This document shows positions 1 to 5,556 of a stretch of DNA of 11,106 bases, piece by piece. The notes below the pieces were generated by a model. That model saw nothing but the letters and a program-made list of their open reading frames with translations. It was not told where the DNA came from and ran no database searches. Location of the stretch: assembly GCA_023429985.1 (NCBI GenBank), contig JAEZCV010000068.1, forward strand, positions 1 through 11,106. Direction: 5' to 3'. Source of the DNA: Bacteroidota bacterium. GTDB lineage: Bacteria > Bacteroidota > Bacteroidia > Chitinophagales > Chitinophagaceae. Within the stretch, counting starts at the first letter, position 1. Every line of letters starts with the position of its first letter. Made by a program: the position numbers and the translations under genes.

Positions 1-1
1 G

Positions 2-631
2 GTACATGAAGGCGGTCATGCCATTCATTCATTTCTTGCGCATGAACTTCCTTTAACTGCATTCAAGGAATACCCAATGGAAATTGCCGAAGTGGCAAGC
101 ATGACCATGGAATTATTTTCCATGGATCATTGGGATGTATTTTTTGATAATGCCGATGATCTGAAAAGAGCCAGGCAACAACAGCTTGAAAGAGTGCTTA
201 CCATTTTCCCATGGATCGCTACCATTGATAAATTTCAGCACTGGGTTTATGAAAATCCAAATCATACCCTCGAAGAAAGGGAGGAGAACTGGAGATCTAT
301 CATGAATGAATTTACTTCCATAGCCATTGATGTTACGGGCCTGGAAGAATACAGGAAATACTCATGGCAACGCCAGCTTCATTTGTATGAAGTACCGTTC
401 TATTATATTGAATACGGTATAGCCCAATTAGGTGCCATTGGTCTGTGGAAGCAGTACAAAGAAGATAAGCAGAAAGCTATCAGCCATTACATCAACGCAC
501 TTAAATTAGGTGGAACAAAAACACTTCCCGAATTATACGAAGCAGCAGGATTAAAGTTCAGCTTTTCGCAGGACTATATCAGTGAGCTAATGCTTTTTGT
601 TCAAAAAGAAATGGAAGAGATCACGAGGTGA
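2..631 (+). CDS. M3 family oligoendopeptidase (PepF-like), C-terminal part, cut by window edge
   Basis: This is a zinc metallopeptidase of family M3 (oligoendopeptidase F type), which cleaves short peptides, usually in the cytoplasm. The reading frame is open from base 2, so the ATG at 77 is internal and not the true start. The first visible residues are VHEGGHAIHSF, which carry the HExGH zinc-binding and catalytic motif (His at 5-7, Glu at 8-10, His at 17-19). About 25 residues later IAEVASM supplies the expected third zinc ligand, Glu at 89-91. The C-terminal half contains the aromatic-rich stretch FYYIEYGIAQLGAIGLW typical of the family's substrate-binding region. The last 209 residues are present; full-length members are about 560-600 residues, so well over half lies outside the window. 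It ends directly against the convergent Fur gene with no intervening base. The family call is firm; the exact subfamily is less so. Confidence 0.9.
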   Translation, partial: VHEGGHAIHSFLAHELPLTAFKEYPMEIAEVASMTMELFSMDHWDVFFDNADDLKRARQQQLERVLTIFPWIATIDKFQHWVYENPNHTLEEREENWRSIMNEFTSIAIDVTGLEEYRKYSWQRQLHLYEVPFYYIEYGIAQLGAIGLWKQYKEDKQKAISHYINALKLGGTKTLPELYEAAGLKFSFSQDYISELMLFVQKEMEEITR

Positions 632-1069
632 TCATTTTGTACAATCTACGCAGGTGCCATTAATTACTACCTGCACATTTTCGGCTCTATAACCTTTGGG
701 AAGGGGAATGTTGGGCGAAACCGTATCGTCAAGACAAATCGTTTTTTCGCATTGCGCGCAAACAAAATGCACATGATCGTCGTGATGATGGCCCTCCTTG
801 CAATCGCGGCAAAGCGCATATCGAATGGAATTATCTGAAGTAGGAATGGTATGGATAATGCCTTTTTCTACAAATGCCTGGAGTGTTCTGTATACTGTAA
901 CGCGATCGAATTTTTCTCCTGCTTTTTTCTCTATATCTCCATGCGCCAGCGCGTCTTTGGAATCAAGAAAAAGCGTAAGGATCTTGCGACGGCTTTCTGT
1001 TACGCTTAGGTTTTTTCTGCGGAGGATATCGCCGAGTCGATTTTCAATATTTCCTGTTTCAGAGGTCAT
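632..1069 (-). CDS. Fur-family metal-responsive transcriptional regulator
   Basis: This is a 145-residue DNA-binding repressor of the Fur/PerR/Zur superfamily. A winged-helix domain occupies about residues 10-85, with recognition helix DRVTVYRTLQAF (55-66). The dimerisation domain contains a His/Asp-rich metal loop, HHHDDHVHF (94-102), and structural-zinc cysteine pairs CAQC (104/107) and CVDC (140/143). A further pair, CRDC (87/90), sits just before the His loop, so there are three CxxC motifs; two are usual for structural zinc. The ATG overlaps the stop of SCO1 by four bases (ATGA), implying translational coupling and a shared transcript. The residues do not let me decide between iron, zinc, manganese/peroxide or another effector. 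Linkage to a copper chaperone suggests control of respiratory or metal homeostasis, which is inference. Confidence 0.9.
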   Translation of the reverse strand: MTSETGNIENRLGDILRRKNLSVTESRRKILTLFLDSKDALAHGDIEKKAGEKFDRVTVYRTLQAFVEKGIIHTIPTSDNSIRYALCRDCKEGHHHDDHVHFVCAQCEKTICLDDTVSPNIPLPKGYRAENVQVVINGTCVDCTK

Positions 1070-1674
1070 TGTTTGAGTAAATTTACAATGTCTCCTTCCA
1101 TTTCTTTCATTTCGGAAGGTTTGATACCATCATAAATTTTTACAACCTTTCCTTTTTTGTTTACCAGGGCAATGTATTGGGTATGCAGGAAATCATCATT
1201 AATATCCTGAACAAAATTCGCCGGATCATCTACCTTATAACTGTGCCTTGCAGCAATATATAAACTGTCCTTACGGCCTGTTAGGAAAACCCATTTATCA
1301 GTATTTACTTTCAGAGAATCGGCATAATGTTTTAAAACGGCAGCTGAATCGGTGCCCGGGTCGCAGGTGTGGGAGATTAAAATGAAATCTTCAGTATCCT
1401 TGAATTTTTCATAAACCGGCTTAAGGTTATTGCTCATTTTCGGGCAAATACCTTTGCAGGTAGTGAAGAAAAAGTTCACTGCTGCCACCTTTCCTTCCAT
1501 ATCTTTTTCGGTAAAATGTTTTCCATCCTGTGTAGTAAACGCAAAAGGCTGCACTTCGCTGATAGGAGGCATTTTTGGATTTACATATCCCGGAACTGCG
1601 TAGGTAAGTGTTAGAAAAAATCCCACAACAAGAACCGAAAAGAAAATAGTGTAAAAAATCTGCTTTTTAGACAT
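1066..1674 (-). CDS. SCO1/SenC family copper chaperone
   Basis: This is a membrane-anchored thioredoxin-fold protein of the SCO1/SenC/PrrC family, which delivers copper to the CuA site of cytochrome c oxidase or acts as a thiol reductant on the outer face of the inner membrane. An N-terminal hydrophobic anchor spans about residues 7-26. The copper-binding motif reads TCKGICPKM, with Cys73 and Cys77, and the conserved distal histidine is His164 in DFLHTQY. The family's usual SxDPxxD segment appears as SHTCDPGTD (101-109), adding a non-canonical Cys104 and His102. The length of 202 residues is normal. It is the first gene of a two-gene unit with the Fur regulator. A TACCTTTG element lies 16 bases upstream of the ATG. 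Cytochrome oxidase structural genes are not in the window. Confidence 0.93.
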   Translation of the reverse strand: MSKKQIFYTIFFSVLVVGFFLTLTYAVPGYVNPKMPPISEVQPFAFTTQDGKHFTEKDMEGKVAAVNFFFTTCKGICPKMSNNLKPVYEKFKDTEDFILISHTCDPGTDSAAVLKHYADSLKVNTDKWVFLTGRKDSLYIAARHSYKVDDPANFVQDINDDFLHTQYIALVNKKGKVVKIYDGIKPSEMKEMEGDIVNLLKQ

Positions 1675-1690
1675 GTGGCGGTTTTTGGCG

Positions 1691-1698
1691 CAAAGGTA
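1691..1698 (-). promoter_or_regulatory. Probable -7 element of the SCO1-fur promoter
   Basis: On the minus strand the sequence reads TACCTTTG, an exact match to the Bacteroidota -7 consensus TAnnTTTG. It ends 16 bases before the SCO1 ATG. The expected -33 region, around 1718-1722, reads ATTTT on the minus strand and lacks the consensus TTG. Position and match are seen in the sequence; promoter activity is inferred. Confidence 0.5.
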
Positions 1699-1790
1699 GC
1701 ACGGTTACTGCCGGGGAAAATGATTATTAACAGGTTTTTTCATTTACTCCCCGCTTTTGGGCAGAACCCGCCAGGAAGTAACCTGGGGGT

Positions 1791-1798
1791 TATCTTAG
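1791..1798 (+). promoter_or_regulatory. Possible -7 element for the NTF2-like gene
   Basis: TATCTTAG matches TAnnTTTG with one mismatch and ends only four bases before the ATG at 1803, which would give a leaderless or nearly leaderless transcript. No TTG is seen at the matching -33 spacing, so support is modest. Confidence 0.35.
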
Positions 1799-1802
1799 CA
1801 AA

Positions 1803-2228
1803 ATGAAAAAGATCATAAACCTCCTTATTATATCCTTTTTATTCAGCATATCATCTATTGCGCAAAATGCCGGGGAAGAAATAAAAGCCATTCTTAAAGA
1901 GCAAACAATTGCCTGGAATAAAGGCGACATTGAGGGATTCATGCAAAGCTACTGGAACAATGATTCGCTGATGTTTATTGGAAAAAATGGGGTGAAGTGG
2001 GGCTGGAAAGAAACGCTGAATAATTATAAAAAAGGCTATCCCGATAAAACAGCCATGGGAAATTTATCTTTTGATATAATCCAGGTGAAAAAAATTTCTG
2101 ATGAATATTTTTTCGTGGTGGGAAAATGGATGCTGAGCAGAACCATTGGTGATTTGCAGGGGCATTTTAATTTATTATTGAAGAAGATCGAGGGTAAGTG
2201 GCTGATCGTTGCGGATCACAGCTCCTGA
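1803..2228 (+). CDS. Secreted NTF2-like (DUF4440/SnoaL-type) protein
   Basis: This 141-residue protein has an N-terminal signal peptide (about residues 1-20, hydrophobic core INLLIISFLFSI, likely cleavage near SIAQ). The remainder is a single NTF2-fold domain of the DUF4440 kind. The helix with AWNKGDIEGFM is the hallmark of the family, followed by a tyrosine/tryptophan-rich pocket region and the final strand GKWLIVADHSS. Such proteins are exported to the periplasm and are either small enzymes or ligand-binding proteins; no catalytic residues allow a specific reaction to be named. It is transcribed alone, divergent from SCO1, and its stop lies nine bases from the convergent FkbM stop. Family assignment is good; function is unknown. 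Confidence 0.8.
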   Translation: MKKIINLLIISFLFSISSIAQNAGEEIKAILKEQTIAWNKGDIEGFMQSYWNNDSLMFIGKNGVKWGWKETLNNYKKGYPDKTAMGNLSFDIIQVKKISDEYFFVVGKWMLSRTIGDLQGHFNLLLKKIEGKWLIVADHSS

Positions 2229-2237
2229 TCAATCATC

Positions 2238-3026
2238 TCACAGTTTAGTAGAAATGTTCCTGTCGGCACCTGCTACAAAATAATAATTCAGTTCCTCACT
2301 AAACTGCCTGCCAAATTCCTTATCGGTAAGTGCAGGTTTTCCATTTAAAAAATCATCCATCAGGTAAATACTATATCCCATTTGTTGAAGGAATGAGTAG
2401 ATCATTTCAGGTGTTGTGCCATAGAATGAACTACCTGATTTGCCGCATTCAAAAATTATTATTGGCAGATGTTTTTTTAGAATGCTTTCAGCCCCTTTTA
2501 AAACACCCAGCTCACCACCTTCCACATCAATTTTAATTAGAGTTAGAGGTAAAGAAATGTCTACGATGGCATCAAGCCTTTCGGTTTCCACTTCTATTAA
2601 AACATCATCTTCATGTTTCCTGTCGTATTTCCTTTTAACCAGGCCACTATAGGCGGGATTGGACAGAACATAATTGAAATTTGAAAGGCCTTTTTTATCT
2701 GAAAGTGCATAAGGGTGAATGAATACATTTTGATTTCTGCTGTATTTTTTCTTCAACTCTTCATACAAAACCGGTATAGGTTCAAAACCAAAATGTTTTC
2801 CGTTTGGGGCTGCCTTCAGTATTAGGTCAAGTATTTCACCTTTATGCGTACCAACATCTATGCAGTTGCTGCCCGGCTCACAATATCTTTTAATGATCTG
2901 CTGTGTATAGCCATCATATTTCTGGTTAAGCGTAAAAGCAAAAGGAAGTTTTTTTATAAGATTTTTCAACAAAGCTTTTATCAAGACAATTGATTTTGAT
3001 GTTAGCCCGGGGATTCTGCCATCCAT
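2238..3026 (-). CDS. FkbM family SAM-dependent methyltransferase
   Basis: This 262-residue protein is a class I methyltransferase of the FkbM family, which typically O-methylates sugars or polyketides. SAM-binding motif I is CIDVGTHKGE (55-64). The acidic post-strand FEP follows at 81-83. The FkbM signature IKIDVEGGE is at 164-172, followed by strand IIIFECG (189-195). The N-terminal 30 residues are basic and hydrophobic (VLIKALLKNLIKKLPFAF), possibly a membrane-peripheral helix. It is the last gene of a minus-strand unit, 24 bases after the 81-residue membrane protein. In Bacteroidota, FkbM enzymes are common in surface-polysaccharide loci, which fits the glycosyltransferases further right. 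The acceptor cannot be read from the sequence. Confidence 0.88.
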   Translation of the reverse strand: MDGRIPGLTSKSIVLIKALLKNLIKKLPFAFTLNQKYDGYTQQIIKRYCEPGSNCIDVGTHKGEILDLILKAAPNGKHFGFEPIPVLYEELKKKYSRNQNVFIHPYALSDKKGLSNFNYVLSNPAYSGLVKRKYDRKHEDDVLIEVETERLDAIVDISLPLTLIKIDVEGGELGVLKGAESILKKHLPIIIFECGKSGSSFYGTTPEMIYSFLQQMGYSIYLMDDFLNGKPALTDKEFGRQFSEELNYYFVAGADRNISTKL

Positions 3027-3050
3027 TGCGCCTAAGTGGTGCAGTTAGAG

Positions 3051-3296
3051 CTATTGTTTTTTGGGTCCTCTCCAAACGCGAATAAAATAAATTAGCAAAT
3101 AAATGAAACTTACAAAAGCAACAACATAAAAAACAATATTGTACCAATGCACTCCATTTTTTATTCCGGCCAGGTCAAAAAATAATCCTGCACCAATGAT
3201 CAGCATCAGCCAGGTAATTCCAAACACAAGTGAGTTAACAATTTTTCTGAAATATCTTCTCACCTCTGGCTCCATTCCGGAATTATATTCATCCAT
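3051..3296 (-). CDS. Small two-helix membrane protein of unknown function
   Basis: This 81-residue protein starts with a charged cytoplasmic-looking segment (MDEYNSGMEPEVRRYFRK). Two predicted transmembrane helices follow, at about 20-42 and 52-72, joined by a short loop (AGIKNGVHWYN), and the protein ends in a basic tail (RVWRGPKKQ). By the positive-inside rule both termini would be cytoplasmic. I do not recognise a named family. It starts four bases after the GH25 stop and ends 24 bases before FkbM, so it is probably co-transcribed with both. An alternative start is Met8. The tight operon spacing and clear topology argue that it is a real gene. Confidence 0.78.
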   Translation of the reverse strand: MDEYNSGMEPEVRRYFRKIVNSLVFGITWLMLIIGAGLFFDLAGIKNGVHWYNIVFYVVAFVSFIYLLIYFIRVWRGPKKQ

Positions 3297-3300
3297 CTTA

Positions 3301-4083
3301 TCAAGGTACTAATAATGATCTGAAAGCAGTAGAGTCGCCATTGAAAACATTGAAATCAACTTTGCCATTAATTCCATTTACTCTTCCCGATTCGCTGTGC
3401 TGCCAAAAACTCCAGTCACGACTGATGCGCGGCTGGTAGGGCTGCAGGTAGTGTGCCACCCACAATGGGTATTCATCAAAATATCCTTTCAGGTATTGTT
3501 TGTAAAAATCGGCATTGGTATAAATAATGGGCTGTACACCATAATATAATTCCACTGCTTCCAGCCAGGCCTTTACTTCTTTTCTGAGCTTTTCCGGTTT
3601 TACTCTCGATATCTGCTCTACATCAAGCACGGGAGGAAGATCTCCAGCTTCAATCTTTACTTTATTTATAAAATGCTTAGCCTGTTTTTTTCCATCACGG
3701 GAAGGAATAAAGAAATGATAAGCCCCGCGCACAATTCCCGCTTTCTTTGACCTGCTCCAGTTGCGTTTGAAATAGGCATCTGATAAATTAGTTCCTTCTG
3801 TTGCTTTGATAAATGCAAAACCCAGGCGCACATCATGCACCTGCATTTGTTTTACCTCTTCCCATGAAATCTGTTGCTGGTATTTAGAAACATCTATGCC
3901 ATGAATACTGTAATTAGCAGGAATAGGAATGCCAAATTGAGGGTACCGTACAAACTCCGGTTCACGCGACTGTATCCATAGCAGGTATAAAAATCCTAAA
4001 AGGATCAATCCACCAATAATTGTAAGTAATACAAAAATTTTTGCGGAGGTTTTTTTCTTCTTCTTTTTTGCAGGCACATGCAA
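3301..4083 (-). CDS. Membrane-anchored GH25 lysozyme
   Basis: This is a glycoside hydrolase family 25 (Cpl-1/lysozyme type) enzyme that cleaves the MurNAc-GlcNAc bond in peptidoglycan. It starts with a lysine-rich cytoplasmic tail (six consecutive Lys at 6-11) and one transmembrane anchor (about 16-37), which places the catalytic domain in the periplasm. The domain begins at HGIDVSKYQ (Asp64) and continues with FIKATEG (91-97). The catalytic pair is PVLDVEQ (Asp154, Glu156). It then shows IYTN (187-190), WVAHY, WQHS (227-230) and VDFNVF near the end. The frame has no ATG near its start: an in-frame TGA lies five codons upstream, leaving TTG at 4081-4083 or GTG at 4075-4077. It heads the operon with the small membrane protein and FkbM. 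A likely role is wall remodelling or envelope insertion of surface machinery. Confidence 0.9.
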   Translation of the reverse strand: MHVPAKKKKKKTSAKIFVLLTIIGGLILLGFLYLLWIQSREPEFVRYPQFGIPIPANYSIHGIDVSKYQQQISWEEVKQMQVHDVRLGFAFIKATEGTNLSDAYFKRNWSRSKKAGIVRGAYHFFIPSRDGKKQAKHFINKVKIEAGDLPPVLDVEQISRVKPEKLRKEVKAWLEAVELYYGVQPIIYTNADFYKQYLKGYFDEYPLWVAHYLQPYQPRISRDWSFWQHSESGRVNGINGKVDFNVFNGDSTAFRSLLVP

Positions 4084-4100
4084 TGATAATAAGTTTCACG

Positions 4101-4108
4101 CAAGGATA
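4101..4108 (-). promoter_or_regulatory. Possible -7 element for the GH25 operon
   Basis: The minus strand reads TATCCTTG, one mismatch from TAnnTTTG, ending 17 bases before the TTG start. No clear TTG is found at the -33 spacing. Positional evidence only. Confidence 0.3.
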
Positions 4109-4146
4109 TTTATGGTGATTTTAAATTTTCGGAAGGTATTAACGGC

Positions 4147-4176
4147 TTGGTGCTTGGCAGTTGCTTCTTATCTTGC
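4147..4176 (+). promoter_or_regulatory. Probable promoter of the radical SAM gene (TTG - 19 bp - TATCTTGC)
   Basis: TTG at 4147-4149 is followed, after 19 bases, by TATCTTGC at 4169-4176. The spacing is that of Bacteroidota primary sigma promoters (TTG-N19-TAnnTTTG), although the -7 element is imperfect. The ATG at 4180 comes three bases later, so the transcript would be leaderless or nearly so. This explains the TTG at 4147 as a promoter element and not a start codon. Activity is inferred. Confidence 0.4.
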
Positions 4177-4179
4177 ACC

Positions 4180-5208
4180 ATGCCTCAGTTTAACTGGAAC
4201 GACAGCCTCAACTTCATCAGCAAAATTACCATGCGCCGTGCATGGAATGTTTTGAAGGTTTTTGCCAGTTATCATGTAAGTAAATGGACAAAAAAAACCA
4301 TACAATGGGGCTATCCTGTTTCCATTTCTTTTGAGCCAACAACATCATGCAATCTTCGTTGTCCTGAATGTCCAAGCGGATTACGTGCTTTTACCCGGCC
4401 AACTGGCATGTTGAAGAAAGATTTCTTCAGCGAAACCATCGATCAATTATATAAAGATCTAACCTACCTGGTTTTTTATTTCCAGGGAGAGCCTTATCTC
4501 AATCCTGGTTTTTTGGAAATGGTGAAATATGCCTCATCAAAAAAAATATATACGGCCACCTCTACCAATGCTCATTATTTAAACGACAATAATGCAAAGC
4601 TCACTGTTGAGAGCGGGCTTGACAGGTTGATCATTAGCATTGATGGAACCACGCAGGAAACTTACCAGCAATACCGCGTGGGAGGCAAGCTGGAAAAAGT
4701 TCTGGAAGGTGCTGCCAAAATTGTAAAATGGAAGAAGGAATTAAAGAGCAAAACGCCTTTTATTATTTTCCAGTTCCTGGTGGTGCGCCATAATGAACAC
4801 CAGGTAAAAGATGTTCAGGAATTGGCCAAGAAAATTGGTGTTGACCAGGTGCGATTGAAAACCGCGCAGGTTTATGATTACGAAAATGACCCCAACAAAC
4901 TGATTCCTTTAAATCAGAAATACAGCCGCTATAAAAAATCAAAGGAAGGGAAAACCGAGTTCCGTGGAAACATTGCCAACCATTGCTGGCGCCTGTGGCA
5001 CGACCCTGTAATAACCTGGGATGGCGCTGTGGTGCCTTGTTGCTTCGATAAGGATGCGCAGTATAAACTGGGGAATTTAAAAGAACAGAGTTTTAAAGAA
5101 TTATGGCATAATAAAGACTATCACCAGTTCCGTTCTGCAGTTCTTCAAAGCAGGAAAAATATTGATATATGTGCTAATTGCTCTGAAGGGGTGAAGGTTT
5201 GGGGATGA
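4180..5208 (+). CDS. Radical SAM/SPASM domain protein
   Basis: This 342-residue protein has a radical SAM domain with the [4Fe-4S]-SAM motif CNLRCPEC (Cys57, 61, 64), followed by the SAM-contacting GEP motif (103-105) and the strand LIISIDGT. A C-terminal SPASM-type region holds cysteines at 269 (NHCWRLW), 287/288 (VPCCFDKD) and 331/334 (ICANC), with the characteristic LGNLKEQSFKELW between them; these bind one or more auxiliary clusters. Such enzymes modify peptides or small molecules, and close relatives in Bacteroidota often sit beside glycan genes. I chose ATG 4180: the open frame extends to TTG 4147, but those 11 codons are not domain-like and coincide with a promoter-like element. It is divergent from the GH25 operon and apparently transcribed alone. 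The substrate is unknown. Confidence 0.9.
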   Translation: MPQFNWNDSLNFISKITMRRAWNVLKVFASYHVSKWTKKTIQWGYPVSISFEPTTSCNLRCPECPSGLRAFTRPTGMLKKDFFSETIDQLYKDLTYLVFYFQGEPYLNPGFLEMVKYASSKKIYTATSTNAHYLNDNNAKLTVESGLDRLIISIDGTTQETYQQYRVGGKLEKVLEGAAKIVKWKKELKSKTPFIIFQFLVVRHNEHQVKDVQELAKKIGVDQVRLKTAQVYDYENDPNKLIPLNQKYSRYKKSKEGKTEFRGNIANHCWRLWHDPVITWDGAVVPCCFDKDAQYKLGNLKEQSFKELWHNKDYHQFRSAVLQSRKNIDICANCSEGVKVWG

Positions 5209-5210
5209 GA

Positions 5211-5231
5211 TAGTGAGTAGTGAGTGGTGAA
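5211..5231 (+). repeat. Heptamer tandem repeat (TRGTGAG), about three units
   Basis: The units are TAGTGAG, TAGTGAG and TGGTGAA, starting two bases after the SPASM stop codon. The same heptamer family recurs at the right edge of the window, also directly after a stop codon. A tract of three or more units carries stop codons in all three forward frames. Confidence 0.75.
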
Positions 5232-5263
5232 TCTTTTAGGATTTAGTGCAAAATGGAGGTTCC

Positions 5264-5297
5264 CTAAACCACTAAACGCCTAAACTCTCTAAACGCC
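5264..5297 (+). repeat. Degenerate CTAAA direct repeats, 8-9 base period
   Basis: CTAAA occurs at 5264, 5272, 5280 and 5289, each followed by C plus a variable C-rich spacer (CTAAACCA, CTAAACGC, CTAAACTCT, CTAAACGCC). The run lies between the heptamer repeat and the promoter-like element of the CSIC gene. Function unknown. Confidence 0.55.
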
Positions 5298-5318
5298 AGT
5301 CTAACTCTAAAAAATCAG

Positions 5319-5326
5319 TAACTTTG
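5319..5326 (+). promoter_or_regulatory. Probable -7 element for the CSIC gene
   Basis: TAACTTTG matches TAnnTTTG exactly and ends eight bases before the ATG at 5335. Transcription would begin almost at the start codon, giving a leaderless or very short-leader mRNA. There is no obvious TTG at the -33 spacing. Confidence 0.5.
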
Positions 5327-5334
5327 CACTCAAT

Positions 5335-5556
5335 ATGAGAAAGCGCTTATTTATAGCATTTTTTTCCTTCCTACTCACTGTTTCTTTTAACCAGGCTATG
5401 GCCCAGTGTTCAATTTGTACCAGAACAGCCCAGCAGCTTGGAGAAAAACCAGCGCGAGGGTTAAATACCGGTATTATGTACCTTGCCTTTACGCCTCTTA
5501 TTTTGATTGGTGTAATTGGCTATCGCTGGTGGAGAAAAGGTGGCGCTAAAGGGTAA
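5335..5556 (+). CDS. Small exported membrane protein with CSIC motif
   Basis: This 73-residue protein has a signal peptide (1-23, hydrophobic core LFIAFFSFLLTVSF, likely cleaved after AMA). A short periplasmic segment starting QCSICTRTAQQLG follows, with Cys25 and Cys28. One transmembrane helix (about 46-63) and a basic tail (YRWWRKGGAKG) complete it. The mature form would be about 50 residues with the CxxC pair outside the inner membrane. Small proteins of this layout are familiar from Bacteroidota genomes, where I recall them near cytochrome c oxidase and SCO genes. A role in oxidase or copper handling is therefore plausible, but this rests on recollection and on SCO1 lying about 3.7 kb away. 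It has its own promoter-like element and its last 11 bases overlap the convergent GT4 gene. Confidence 0.82.
   Translation: MRKRLFIAFFSFLLTVSFNQAMAQCSICTRTAQQLGEKPARGLNTGIMYLAFTPLILIGVIGYRWWRKGGAKG

Larger units (their letters stand above)
5209..5334. other. Repeat-bearing intergenic region
   Basis: These 126 bases separate the SPASM gene from the CSIC gene. They contain a heptamer repeat (5211-5231), degenerate CTAAA repeats (5264-5297) and a -7-like element (5319-5326). TTTAGTG (5242-5248) can pair with CACTAAA (5270-5276) across a 21-base loop, a weak hairpin without a U-tract. I see no gene. Confidence 0.6.

Noticed and set aside
798..1076. Plus-strand open frame antisense to fur
   Set aside because: The Fur protein has all expected motifs; the antisense translation is low-complexity Ser/Arg-rich and has no recognisable domain.
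1675..1802. Small RNA or riboswitch between SCO1 and the NTF2-like gene
   Set aside because: No conserved aptamer-like pairing is visible; the region is adequately explained by two divergent promoters.
4147..4179. TTG start extending the radical SAM protein by 11 residues
   Set aside because: The added residues do not look like family N-terminus, and the TTG sits at -33 spacing from a TATCTTGC element; ATG 4180 is the better start.
5231..5280. Intrinsic terminator for the SPASM gene
   Set aside because: TTTAGTG/CACTAAA could pair, but the stem is AT-rich, has a 21-base loop and is not followed by a U-tract.
5335..5556. RiPP precursor peptide for the neighbouring SPASM enzyme
   Set aside because: A Sec-type signal peptide, a membrane helix and a separate promoter-like element suit a membrane protein better than a leader-core peptide; kept only as an open question.
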